DNA of 64,000 nucleotides from Adenanthera pavonina (taxonomy: Eukaryota > Streptophyta > Magnoliopsida > Fabales > Fabaceae). The notes under the pieces were generated by a model. It did no database searches and was not told where the DNA came from. It saw only the letters and a program-made list of their open reading frames with translations. The stretch is from contig JAIVEN010000014.1 in NCBI GenBank assembly GCA_026686845.1, positions 31,518,001 through 31,582,000 of the forward strand, written 5' to 3'. The first letter of the stretch is position 1. Each line of letters starts with the position of its first letter. Of this stretch, positions 1 through 10,680 are shown piece after piece. The position numbers and the translations under genes are program-made.

Positions 1-1493
1 AAGACATTTTAATAGATAATTCCCTTCCAATAGTCAGTGAAGATTGATTCCAGGACATTACCAAGCTTACCTTACCTTAATTCAACTCGGCTAATGGTTA
101 CACTAGAGCTCGGACCGTGGCTCTCCTCCCCTTGGACCACCTCGAATTGGTGGTGATTTAGGGAAGGTGCGTCCCCAAATCCATTACCACTTGGCTCTCC
201 CAAAGAGAGGAATTAGTGATATGGATATTTCATCATATCATATTGTCCTCTGCCACCTATCTCTCTCAAGGAGAGGATTTAGCGACAAGGATCTTTATTA
301 TGTCATCATCATCTATCATATTATCATCACCTCATCATCAATCACTCACTATACAATCATATGGTGATGATGACAATGTCATGCCAACATGCCAAACACA
401 CATATATATTGTCATCACAAACGTCATATGGACATGTTAGCATGTAATAGTATAAGGATGCTATACATCATACATCCACAACAAATACAATTATCACAAA
501 TCAACTAGCCGTGTGCATACCACGATATGTAGAAAATAGTACATACACAACCAATATCGTGGTATGAAAAGGAACATGCATATATATATATACTATCATA
601 TCTCACCATACAATACAAACCATATGGAAAACACAAACACCCAGTTACCCTAATTATCGCTACCACATACGCACAAGTTCCACAAGCTTTCTTGAATGCC
701 AATTCCATGACTTGACTTCTCTGATCAATCAAACAACCTTTACAATACCATGAAATCCTTAATTAACATACAATCCAAATATCCAAATTCTATAATTCAA
801 CCATTTAGGCCTAACTCATGGCTCCAACAGCATTTCCATACACCATTTAGCTCCTAAAAACCATTCAAATACCAATCAATCCCATATATTTCAGATTCCC
901 CTTCCTCTCAACCAAGAACAACCTGAGGTTAAGCGTAAATCATACATACTCCCTTCAAAACTCATGCCCAAGGGTCACAACTACTAAATCACACTCCATT
1001 AACCCCATTTCATCCATTTTAATCAGTGGGATTTGGCCAAAACCAAAGATCCCAACATATATCTGAGAAAACCCAACTCAAAACCAAGGAAATGGAAAGG
1101 CAGGAGTAGGCATCACTTACCAACCAAGATCTAAGCGTCAAGAGGCTGAAAACTACTCTTTATGGCTAAAAAGTTGTAAACCCTAGCAGAGCTTATCGTT
1201 GCTCCTTTCATTTCTTTCTTTTTTGTCCAACTGAAATGATCTAGATTTAAACAAAAGTTTCGATTCTCAGAGTGGCCCAGGAAAGCACATTGCGGCACCA
1301 CCGTGTTCAGTCAGAAAATATCATTTTGGAGGTCACTCGCTGTGTCGGCCCTGCTCCTCACTGTGGTGTAGAGCTCTTTCAGCTTCCACTTGAACCTTTC
1401 GTCAGTCCTATTTCCTCTGGTACTACATACAATGCCAATTACACTTGGTTAGCTAGGGACCAATTTAGGGACAATGTCATGAGGGTTGTTACA
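1..1493 (-). repeat. LTR fragment, long gypsy-family LTR (minus orientation)
   Basis: This matches the right-hand 1.4 kb of the LTRs at 12594-15073 and 24553-27026, sharing long stretches such as the block beginning AAGACATTT at its left edge. It ends with the family terminus GGTTGTTACA at 1493. By comparison with the complete LTR, roughly the first 1.1 kb lies outside the window. No polypurine tract follows the terminus (1494-1510), so it is not joined to an internal region here and is probably a solo LTR that landed in the LINE. If so, the flanking AATTG at 1494-1498 should recur just left of the missing end. It holds the family inverted repeat at 515-566 and no credible gene. Confidence 0.8.
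515..566. repeat. LTR family inverted repeat, copy A
   Basis: Arms CATACCACGATAT (516-528) and ATATCGTGGTATG (554-566), perfect over 13 bp, 25 nt loop. Confidence 0.85.
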
Positions 1494-1523
1494 AATTGCA
1501 GAATATGGAGATAAAGGAGACTG

Positions 1524-2093
1524 ATGGTGAGAAACAGGAAACAAGCAGGTTGGAAGCAAATAATAATTCTAGGGGTCCTAACCATGATTCCCCTAAGATG
1601 GTTTCCCCATGAATTATCTTTTTGGAATAGCCAAGGTATTGGATCAAAATCTTTTCCAAGATTGATCTGGGAAATTTCTAAAAGGCATTTGATCGATTTT
1701 CTTGCTGTTCTTGAGACATGTGCTAATAGGTCAAGAGCCCAATGGTTAGCCAAAATGTTGGGATTTAAAAATTTTGTGGTAGTGGAGACTCAAGGTTTTA
1801 GTGGAGGACTATAGGTTTTATGGGATGAGGAAAAGTGGAAGTTTGAAGTTTTACAAGTTCATGAGCAATTTATACATCTATACCTAGATAATGGGGGGAG
1901 GAAAATGTTACTTATAGCAGTCTATACTAGTCTGAATGCTATTAAACATAAATCTCTCCGGGAGGGACTGAGAAGAATGAAATCACATATTGATGATGCT
2001 TGGTGTATTAGTGGAGACTTCAATAGCACTTTGTTTCTTCATGACAGAAGATCTTTGCATCGAAGTTGGGTTAATATAGATAGATTTTTGTAG
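1524..2093 (+). pseudogene. LINE ORF2 endonuclease (APE-like), broken
   Basis: Two in-frame pieces, 1524-1814 and 1905-2093, together resemble the apurinic/apyrimidinic-type endonuclease that nicks target DNA for target-primed reverse transcription in L1 elements. Recognisable pieces are the start SFWNSQGIGS (usual form WN-RG-GS), the LAVLETCANRS stretch corresponding to the LLETK motif, and WCISGDFNSTL, corresponding to the GDFN catalytic motif. A stop at about 1812-1814 and others further on break the frame. The RT domain follows about 0.85 kb downstream. Confidence 0.75.
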
Positions 2094-2934
2094 GTGGGTG
2101 GAGGATTTGGAAATAACTGACCTTACATGTTACGACCCTTGTTTTACCTAGAGAAGAGAGGGAAGTGAAAGCCATATTGGTAGGATATTTGGAAATAACA
2201 CTTTCTTGGAGCAGTTTCTAAATGCTTCTGTATTGACTTGCCTTTTTTTAAATCTGACCACTGTCCTTTGCTTCTCTGATTGACTGAGATGAGCCTTGTT
2301 TAGACGTCATATAGCAGACCATTTCATTTTAATGAATCATGGGTTCTACATGATGATTTCAGTAGATTGGTTAAAGATACATGGAGAGTTAGGGAAGATT
2401 GGAGTGAGAACGTCAATAACTTTACCTCAGTAGTGATCAGACGGAGCTATGCTGTGTTTGGTCATCTTGGGTGAAAGAAACATCATTTGCTTAACAAGTT
2501 AGAGGGGTTGAATAGTTTAGACATGAATTGTTACAAGATTCTGGATATGGAAAATTACAGAAAGAATTATGGAAGGAATTAGAGGAAGTTATCCTCCAAG
2601 AAGATCTTATGTGGGCTCAAAAGGCTAAATGTGACTGGTTTGTCTTGGCTGATTGAAATTCAAAATACTTCCATGCAAGAGCAAATGCCAGGAGAAAACG
2701 GAATAAGATTAAGGCACTCAAGAATGATAACAATGACTGTGTTTACAATGTCGAGGAAATTAAGACCATGGCCATGGAGTTCTTTCAAAATTTGTTTCGG
2801 GAGGAATGAGCTACTAGAAAAGTTGCATCCACAAACACTTCCTATCCTGAAATTAATGAAGAACTACAGATTGAAATTGGAGGAAGATTCATTGATGATG
2901 AAATAAAGCAAGCCATTTTCAGTATAGGGGCTTT

Positions 2935-4980
2935 GAAGTCCCCAAGACTAGATGGGTTAAATGCTCTATTCTTTTAGAACCAGTAGTCTATTATTAGACC
3001 TACTATTATGAATTTTATTAAAGCTTCTTTTGAAGATAATTCTTTGATTGAGTCTACTAATGGCACTTTGATTATCCTTATTCCTAAGAAGGACCAACCA
3101 TAGACTGTTAGCCCCTGTTTGGTACAGGGGGAGGGAGGGGGAGGGGAGGGGATTTGCTCCCCTCCCCTCTACTGTTCATGCCTATACCAAACAGGGGGAG
3201 GGGAGGGGCTCCCCTCCCCCTGTTTGGTTAAGCATTTTAAGGGGAGGGGAGGAGAGCAACTCTCCTCCCCTCCCCCTCAAATTGATCCCCCCGAAATCGG
3301 GGGGATCGTTTTATTTTTTTTTTTATTCGTTTTTTATTTTTTTAAATAAATAAAAAATTATTTAAAAATAAAAAAAAAATTATTAAAAAAATTTAAAAGC
3401 ATAAAAATATTTACTTAAAGGTTCCTAATGTCAAAAAATATTACATTTAAGTTTCATATCTCAAAAAGTTAATATAAAAAATTTTAAAATTTTAATATTC
3501 AGTATAAAATTATGAGTATCAGTATAAAATATTAAAGTATAATTTTATACTTAACATTGAAATTTTTTATGCTAAAAAAAATAATAAAAAATTTCTTTAA
3601 TTTCAAGAGTAAAATGATCAAATTATTATTAACTTCCCTCCCCTCCCCTCCCCTCCTGAACCAAACTCCCTAACATAAAATTCCTCCCCTCCCCTTCCTT
3701 TCCCTTCCCTTCCCTCCATATCTCATCTCTCCTTCCCTCCCCTTCCCTCCATTAAAATCCCTCCCCTCCCTCCCATTCTCATCCCTCCTACCAAACACTC
3801 CCTGAGAGACTTCAGGCCTATCAGCTTGTGCAATGTTATCCACAAAACTATCACTAAGGTGGTGGCGAATTACATTAAAATGGTCCCCTAAGATGTTATT
3901 GCTCCTAACCAGTATGGCTTTGTTCCTAGTAGACTTGGCTCAGATAACATCATCATAGCTTAGGAAGTGATTCACTCGATGCAAAATATGAAGGGGAAAA
4001 AGTGATTCATGGCAATAAAAATTAATTTGGAAAAAGCTTATAAACGTCTTCGATGGGATTTTATTATCACATGTCTTTAGGAACTAAAACTCCCGGATGA
4101 GATCATTGGTATTGTGAAACAACGTGTGTCCTTCTCTAAAATGCAAATTCTGTGGGAAGGAAAATAGACAAATGAGTTCGTTCCTTCCCGAGGTATTCGA
4201 CAAGGTGATCCTATATCTCCATATTTGTTTGTGATATGTATTGAGAAATTAGCTCATTATATACAGGATGAGATTCATGCAGGAAATTGGAGGACAACTA
4301 GGCTCACTAAAGATGGACCTCCTATCTCTCATCTTTTCTTTGTAGATGACTTGGTTATCTTTGCGGAAGCGACTATGGATCAAGTGCAGGTTCATACGTG
4401 ATCCCTTAATGACTTCTGTCAGATTTCTAGATAGAAAATCAATTTGAGCAAAACTAGAGTTGTCTTCTTCCAAAATGTTAACCATTCTTGGGCACAACAG
4501 CTTAGTGATCTTCTTGGGGTGTTGCGTACGTTGGACCTTGGTAAATATCTAGGAGTTCTTCTCTACCATGAAAGGGTGACCAAATAGACATATCATTTTG
4601 TGGTTGATAAGGTGAAACAAAGATTGAGCAATTGGAAGGTGTAGATGATATCCTTTGCAGGTAGTGATACTCTTGCAAAAACTATTATTTCTACTATACC
4701 ACTCTACTTCATGCAAACTACTTCTCTTCCTTTTAGTACTTGTGATGAGTTGGAAAAGAACACTAGAAGGTTTTTATGGGGATCCAGTAATGAACATAGA
4801 AGAATCCATCTAGTTGCATGGGATGTGGTTTGTAAAGAAAAGAAGAGGAGAGGTCTAGGTATGAGACATGTTAGACTCCGAAATACTGCGTTCATGATGA
4901 AAGCAGGATGGGGGTTAGTGGAGAGAAGGATGATCTTTGGGCTAGGGTTGTTAGGGATAAATACATATGTGGTAATGATT
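2935..4980 (+). pseudogene. LINE reverse transcriptase, split by a MITE and stops
   Basis: Translation fragments match plant L1 RT. The sequence before the MITE ends in a LIPKK motif. The sequence after it resumes at about 3806 with RDFRPISLCN, then an NQYGF-like stretch, a GIRQGDPISPYLF motif near 4195-4235 and the catalytic FVDDLVIF near 4339-4362. A thumb-like segment with KYLGV and RLSNWK follows, and then 4645-4983 with FLWG and a K-rich GLG motif. Several stops interrupt it, many at sites where Gln or Trp is expected. The catalytic Asp pair remains. Confidence 0.85.
3111..3802. mobile_element. Tourist-like (PIF/Harbinger) MITE with polypurine ends
   Basis: A 692 bp insertion splits the LINE RT. 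Removing it restores the frame between DQP-TV and RDFRP. The ends are GCCCCTGTTTGGTA and, inverted, GGGAGTGTTTGGTA, matching the GGG..TGTTTGGT termini of Tourist-type elements. The flanks are TTA at 3108-3110 and TGA at 3803-3805, consistent with a 3 bp TTA duplication carrying one mutation. Both subterminal regions (3124-3300 and 3637-3790) are long G-rich/C-rich runs on opposite strands; the middle (3305-3635) is very AT-rich. No transposase is present, so it is non-autonomous. Confidence 0.75.
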
Positions 4981-5071
4981 TAATTCCCTCAATAGATAAA
5001 TCTAGGCAAGATCTCAACTATGGAAAGGGATTAAGAACAACTAGGAATTTGTTGAGAAAGGCTTGTAGATT

Positions 5072-6150
5072 GTGCAAAACAAAAGGGGTGATGAAGTTGT
5101 GAGATGGAAATTTGAAAAACATAGGGCTTTTTCTATTAGATCAGCTTATGAGTCATTGAAATTAGATGCACAGGGAATGGATCCTTTATGGTCGTGTGTT
5201 TGGAAGCTCAAAATTCCTCACAAATGTCATACTTTTATGTGGCTCACATTACATGATAAATTGCTGACTAATAAATCTCGATGTATTCATAAATTAAGTA
5301 GTGATCTGAACTGCCCTTGGTGTGTTAATATTGTTGAAGATGCACTGCATGTACTACAAAATTGTCTGGAAGCCAGAGAAGTATTTGGGAAAGGATTGTG
5401 AATCCTACCAATCTAAGGACCTTTTCTTCGACTAATTTAAAGGAATGGGTTGCTTGGAATTTACATGGAAGACATAGAATGGACATGGAGAAGTTGAGTG
5501 AGTTATTTATGCTAGTGTGTTGGCTGCTTTGGAAAAGAAGAAATGAATGTATTTTTGACAATATAATCAGTAAGCTGGAAAGTATGATTGCTCAAGCTTT
5601 TGGTATTTTGGAATATATGGCCATATCTAAGGCAAAGCTTGGGAATGTCAGGTTGCAAGGAAGCATGCAACATACAACCTTAGTAAATGTAGAACAAATA
5701 GCTGAATATGAGGTAGTAGTCTTTGTAGATGGTGCATGGTCAGCAAGTAGTGGAGCAGTGGGTTGTGGAGGAATATTGAAGGACTCAATGGACAAACCGA
5801 TCGACGCCTTCATGTGTAGGATTGAACATGGTGGATGCTTGAGAATTGAGCTATGGACGTGTATGCTTGGCATTAAACATAGTACAGAAGTGATAGTTCA
5901 GAAGCTATATCCTTGATCACTAGTCCTGACAATGAGCTTCATGAGGAGAGGAAGTTAATCACTGAGATTAAGCTAATGATGCAGAGAGAATGGCAGGTGG
6001 ATTTGTCATTTGTTTAACATGACCAGAATGTTGGTGCAAATATACTTGCAAAGAGGGCGCTATCTTTACCTTATGGCTTTCACTTTGTACACTTTTGCTT
6101 ACTTGATAGTCTCGTGAATGATGGTCAAGTGACTTAGTGTGTTTCGGTGC
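5072..6150 (+). pseudogene. LINE ORF2 C-terminus: Cys/His segment and RNase H
   Basis: The piece at 5072-5401 holds the reverse-transcriptase zinc-binding-like region common at the end of plant LINE ORF2 (W-LKIPHK, then C-W-C and H spacing). A frame change leads into 5362-5916, which has an RNase H core: FVDGAWS (first Asp) and a SGAVGCGGILKDS strand. Past a stop, the C-terminal NVGANILAKRAL matches the usual NxxAxxLAK ending. The Glu expected in the AEA motif is replaced by a divergent ELW context. The element ends about 50 bp after a final stop, at a poly(A) tract. Confidence 0.75.
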
Positions 6151-6452
6151 TTGGTTCTATTTTTTTTCCCTTTCTATAAAAAAAAAAGACATAACATATG
6201 TAAAGTTTAAAAGGAAAGACATGGTAAGAGTGTGATGTTAAAGGATAGTATTCAATGTATTTTTCCTTGACCAGAGATAGTATTCAAGGTTCAAACCATG
6301 TAAATATAAAAAACTTAAAATGAAATATATAGTATTTAGTCATTTGAAATTTATTAATTAGACCTCATCTTAAAAAAATTTAAAATAGTATGCAATAAAG
6401 CCGCGAAATAATAATTAAAACAATTGAAGCTAGAAATATACAAATGAATTAA

Positions 6453-6490
6453 TTACCATGTCTCGGCCAAAAAAAAAATAGTTACGATGT
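6453..6490 (+). mobile_element. Ultra-short retroposed tail 1 (GGCC + poly A)
   Basis: The insert CTCGGCC followed by about 10 A is flanked by TTACCATGT (6453-6461) and TTACGATGT (6482-6490), a near-perfect 9 bp direct repeat. This looks like an extremely 5'-truncated target-primed insertion on the plus strand. Two others with the same 3' end occur within 1.6 kb. Confidence 0.5.
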
Positions 6491-6528
6491 GTTGGCAAAA
6501 ATGCAAGTATAGAATCTCCAAAAATTTC

Positions 6529-6566
6529 ATAGTAAGTAATTTTTTTTGGCCAGACATAATAAGTAG
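6529..6566 (-). mobile_element. Ultra-short retroposed tail 2 (GTCTGGCC + poly A)
   Basis: On the minus strand the insert reads GTCTGGCC followed by 8 A (6540-6555). It is flanked by ATAGTAAGTAA (6529-6539) and ATAATAAGTAG (6556-6566), which match at 9 of 11 positions. The 3' end matches tail 1 almost exactly. Confidence 0.5.
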
Positions 6567-7339
6567 TTAGATGTGTGTGTTTACTTAAATTTCTACTTAA
6601 ATGGAGAAATTTAATTATATCAATTCAAAAGTCTAATAATTTTTAATTTTCAAATCAAATTAAAATCATTCTCTGAAATTTGAATGTCATATTATGTTGA
6701 CGAATTTGATTTAAAAATTGTTAGATTGATTAGTTACAATATCAACAATTCATCAATCATAATTTTCCCATGAAGCTTGTCTAAATTAAATTTATCTTAT
6801 AATTTATTTATGCAAATTATTTTTGATTGATTCATTAATTATAGAATCGCATGACCTATTTTTAAATAAACAAATTTCATTTTTTTCCAATCCAAAATAA
6901 AAGCTTTAACGTTTTCGTTGATCAAGTCAAATTAGTATCCAATTTTTATTGTGATTGATTCATGGTCCATAATTTTAAAAATATTTTGTATTAGTTATTG
7001 ATTATTGATATAAAAAAGTCCACTATATCATAATGATTGAGCAATTATAATTCAAAATTTGTGCATCTCAGATACTTGTGTGCATGTTTGCTTGAAGAGT
7101 TTTTTTGCCTACTAATTCTTGATCACAATGTGTTTGCATATGGTGATTATGTTTTCATTGATTTGGATTTGATATAAATTTGAAGTTTTAAATTGATTTA
7201 ATAATATCTTAAACAAAAAATATGAAGTTGATTATTTATAGTTTATTATAAATTTAAAGTTGGATTAAAAAACTATTTATTAGATAATTGATCCAAAAGA
7301 GACAAAATAAACAAATGAAATTTAAAGTTTGAGATAAAC

Positions 7340-7434
7340 TTGCCGAATGGATGTAACGGAGTTGGTGCTAGACTTGTGGTTTCGAATCTCTCTTTTGAGT
7401 ATTTAGTTTGCTAAAATAAAAAAAAAATATGAAA
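7340..7434 (+). mobile_element. Possible tRNA-derived SINE 3' part
   Basis: The segment contains a box-B-like GGTTTCGAATC near 7378-7388 preceded by GTTGGTGCTAGACTTGTGG, and ends in an A-rich tail (AAAATAAAAAAAAAA, near 7413-7428). This resembles the tRNA-related part and tail of a plant SINE. The box A and the 5' boundary are not clear, and I see no target-site duplication. Confidence 0.3.
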
Positions 7435-7968
7435 GAAAATATCCCTCCCAGATTTCACTCAAATGCTAACGTTAAGTACTTTTTTTTTTTTACCGAGAAA
7501 ATGATAAATATATCTTTAATATAAGATTTGGAAACTCCATTTGAATGAGTCAAAGATTCTCAAATAAAAATCCCAAAATAAGGTACCACGTTGATGTTAG
7601 ATACCTTTCATATTTACCTGAGTTTGGGCACGTAGTGAATTTAGACATCCCAGTCGCTTAGTGCATCACTGAAGATCATCTCGGATCTAATTTGACTTAT
7701 TGAATTATTTAAATAACTTATCAATTTTTCTATAATCATGTTAATATCTTTGAAAACTTTAATATCATATAAAACCATCAATAAGAGTCAATTTGTTGTG
7801 TACTATTCATAAAGGAATAATTAATCATAAAATCACATATTAGAGATAGAATTAAAATTCATTATAGTTGAAATAACATATTCCATGTTAATAGAAAAAT
7901 CATGGTCAAGATATTAGAAAAAAAGATATTTACTAATGAAAAAAGATATTTATCAATAAGATTTGAAT

Positions 7969-8019
7969 AAGTTAAAATAACCAACTTTTTTTTTTGGCCA
8001 AAGTTAAAATAATCAACTT
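7969..8019 (-). mobile_element. Ultra-short retroposed tail 3 (TGGCC + poly A)
   Basis: Only 13 nt are inserted (7988-8000; minus strand TGGCC plus 8 A). They lie between two 19 bp direct repeats, 7969-7987 and 8001-8019, which match at 18 of 19 positions. A repeat this long is in the range of LINE/SINE target-site duplications, so this is the best supported of the three tails. Confidence 0.6.
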
Positions 8020-8718
8020 GATTTAGCAATTTCTGCACTTAACATTTTTTAAATTGATTAATATTAATTTATTCCAAATTGTAAAATACAATCAATCTGT
8101 ATTTATTATTATAAATTTGACAAAAAATTCATTCATTGCTTTATTAATTGATATAATATATAATATTTTTCTCCAATGAATTTAACATATTAATTGATAC
8201 CGTGTCATTTAAATTAAATTTTTATGAATGATTTCTAAAATAATTATTGAATCAGCATATCGAAATTTGAATCCCAAAAGGTAATACAAATTTACTTAAA
8301 AATATTCAATTTTAATTAAGTAGCAATTCACTCAATAAATTAAAAGAAAAAATTGAATTAATGTCTACGCATTCCGAAAATGAACATATACAAATAGGAA
8401 CACAAAATTATGACTAACAGAATTATCTAAATTAAATGGATTATATCAACCACTACATATAAATTAAAAATTGATAACCATATATATGTGTGTGTGTATG
8501 GTAAAATCTATAAACAACACATAGATTATGATTTTAAAAACAATACATCTATTATATATATAAAAGTGGGTGGATTTGGGGAAAATCTGAAGCATCATGT
8601 CAACAAGAAATTCTATAATACCACATCATCAGGAATCTTTATTAGGTGGAAGGTGATGTGTTAGCTTGATTCTCTTTCATATTAATTTGCTGAATATCAA
8701 ATTATTGTTTGATTGATA

Positions 8719-8983
8719 CTCCTTCCGATCCAAAATATATGTCATATTTGATTAACTGCATATAGATCAATGAAGGAAGTTAAATTAATTAAATTTGTAA
8801 AAAACTTCCATTGCTTTTCAACATTACTCTTAATAAAGACAATTTTCTCTCTCATAAGTTAATTAAAGATAAGGATAAATTAGGAAAAATGTAATTAATA
8901 CTCTTAATTTTACTTAAATAGGACTTATGTTTTAGACCAGAAAAAAATTTAAAAAAAAGACTTATATTTTGGACCGAAGGGAA
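8719..8983. mobile_element. Stowaway-like MITE
   Basis: The left end CTCCTTCCGATCCAAAATAT and the inverted right end TTCCCTTCGGTCCAAAATAT form imperfect terminal inverted repeats of about 25 bp. The element is about 265 bp long and flanked by TA at 8717-8718 and 8984-8985. The CTCCNTCCG start and TA duplication are typical of Tc1/mariner-derived Stowaway elements in plants. No coding sequence. Confidence 0.65.
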
Positions 8984-10379
8984 TACATTTTAGTATTATT
9001 AAAATTGACAAGTTTTTCTATTAATTATTGTCATTCAATTTGGCATATGTTTAGTTGCATTTTTTAAATATGTAATCATTGTAATAAATTAAATATATTA
9101 TTTATTGAAGTACTATCTTTGTTTATAAGACATTTTCAAATATATTTTACTCTAAAATGTAAGAAACAAATGATTTCTGTATGATAAATTAATGTGTTTT
9201 TCCAATTTTGCTCTTAATTAAGGTAGATTTATTATTACGAGGTATGAGTTAAAGGATAATTAAGTGAGAACAATAAATGAGAGTATTTGTGGAAAAATTT
9301 TTTTTCTTTGAAACGTATTTAAGATATTTGACTATTTTCTTAATTTTAATGATTTAGTTATTTGTTTCTTATATTTCAAAACAAAGGGAGTGCATTTTAA
9401 ATGACAATATTATTGGTCCCCATTATAATTTATTGTAATATCCTTTTTTGTTGGCTTGGTTGTGATATCCTTTCATACGCATTAAAAATTGTTAATATCT
9501 CTTATATATTAGCTATAGTCTTGAAAAGGAAATTTAAGTTTGGCATGATATTTGGTAGCTGATATGCCTACTTGTACAATTAAATATTGGAAGTTGAAAG
9601 TCAATGTTTATTGCTGATAATTTAATTCCATTTATTGCTAGCAAGTTGCTCTATCTGGAAAAAAAATCATTAATAGAGGAGGATTATATTTGGAAGAATA
9701 TTTGTATTTATTATTGTACATAATTTGTTATTATTAATTATAGGAGACAATTAATGGGTTTCAATGAATTTTTTTAAATTGGTTAGTTTTTATTTTTAAT
9801 TTCCTTTTGATTTGTTTTGGATTTCAATGATTTTTTTTGTTTATAATTAAATTGATTCCTTTTAATTTGTCCATTTTATTTCCAAATACATATGATCAAA
9901 TCATTTATATTCAAATACAAAATTAATATTGTTTGCATATTTCAATCTTTGGTTTCAAATTAGTATTAAATGTTTTAATTATCCTTTAATTCGCTATCCA
10001 TCATTCATTTTTATTATTTGCCATTTAATCATGATTGTGATGTTGTTACACAAAGATGACTAACGAGTATTTGGCATATTCCTTAATCAATTTGCAATAA
10101 TTTAATTACTTAAATAAGAAATCATTTGCACTATATATACCCCCTCGTATTATGTGATTAACAAGAGATGAGGTCATGAATGGATTATGCTAGGATTGAC
10201 ATCTTATCAATAATGGAGTTGTTAGCTAAGCAATACAAGGATGGTGTTTAGAAACTTTTATTTCTTCATGACCAGGTCATATATTGTGTGGATATGACTA
10301 TTTGAAAGTATCATTCTTGTCATCATCATATTCTCTTTCCTATTTTTGCAAATTATGATATGAATTTACCCACTTTTTA
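8984..10379. other. AT-rich intergenic DNA with second MITE
   Basis: About 1.4 kb without a supportable gene, apart from the Stowaway-like element at 9113-9390. A TATATATA run occurs at about 10133-10140, but nothing downstream identifies it as a promoter. Confidence 0.5.
9113..9390. mobile_element. Degraded Stowaway-like MITE
   Basis: The left end CTATCTTTGTTT and the inverted right end CTCCCTTTGTTTTG form a short inverted repeat around 278 bp of AT-rich DNA. TA lies at 9111-9112; the right TA has decayed to TG. The length and ends resemble the element at 8719-8983, but divergence makes this less certain. Confidence 0.45.
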
Positions 10380-10680
10380 GGAACAGTCATGAAGTTCAAG
10401 TCATGAGCCTTCAATATTCCAAGTGCTACAAGAAGGCCAAGAAGGTTCTTCATAAGTTTTCCTTATAAGAATCTCTCTCTCTCTATTTTCATCACGAATG
10501 TAATGTCGTTTACAAAAACGTCAATCCTTTTTCAAATAATGTTTAACTATGAATTTTAATCATCACAAAAGTCAAACATGGAGAATCATATTTGGAATCT
10601 ACTATTGGAAACTCTTTGCTAATGAATCCCACTCACCAGAGGGAATCATGCAAGTTTTCAAGACTAACCATACCATCTAA
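10380..10680 (+). pseudogene. Remnant of HMA-domain (heavy-metal-associated) plant protein gene
   Basis: After a plausible splice acceptor (ACTTTTTAG at 10372-10380), one frame reads EVQVMSLQYSKCYKKAKKVL, then HKFSL and a stop at 10466-10468. This closely resembles the first strand and helix of plant HMA proteins of the KVDLxCxxCYKKxKKVLCKF type, but the first metal-binding Cys is Ser and the CxxC spacing is lost. About 150 bp on, 10619-10680 encodes HSPEGIMQVF, resembling the CCSPEKIRDKL strand-helix of the same family. The two blocks are in the right order and on the same strand, with an unalignable piece between. It is a decayed copy, and the only trace of a host gene in the window. Domain assignment is by eye. 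Confidence 0.4.

Larger units (their letters stand above)
1494..6188 (+). mobile_element. L1-type LINE, degenerate, with RNase H domain
   Basis: A plus-strand non-LTR retrotransposon. Reading through frameshifts and stops, it shows in order an APE-type endonuclease (about 1600-2095), reverse transcriptase (about 2935-4640), a C-terminal zinc-knuckle-like segment (about 5200-5400) and RNase H (about 5700-6140), then a short poly(A) run at 6178-6188. This is the ORF2 order of plant L1 elements that carry an RNase H. ORF1 is not seen; the left end abuts an LTR at 1493, so the 5' part is either interrupted or lost. A MITE at 3111-3802 splits the RT domain. Many stops show that it cannot move on its own. 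Confidence 0.85.
6189..8716. other. AT-rich intergenic DNA
   Basis: About 2.5 kb with no coding region that I can support. It is strongly AT-rich with many short A and T runs. Within it I mark a SINE-like 3' end near 7340-7434 and three very short poly(A)-tailed insertions at 6462-6480, 6540-6555 and 7988-8000. The rest shows no recognisable element. Confidence 0.6.

Noticed and set aside
167..440. Small ORFs rich in His, Ile and Ser
   Set aside because: They arise from CAT/ATC triplet-rich LTR sequence and recur in all reading frames of the other LTR copies without conservation.
8548..8660. Helitron 5' end (TCTATTATATATATAAAAG followed by ACCACATCATC-like sequence)
   Set aside because: The start is suggestive, but I could not find a CTRR terminus with a preceding hairpin or any Rep/helicase sequence, so I did not list it as a feature.
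10133..10200. TATATATA followed by an ATG as a host promoter and gene start
   Set aside because: No open frame follows, and such runs are common in this AT-rich DNA.
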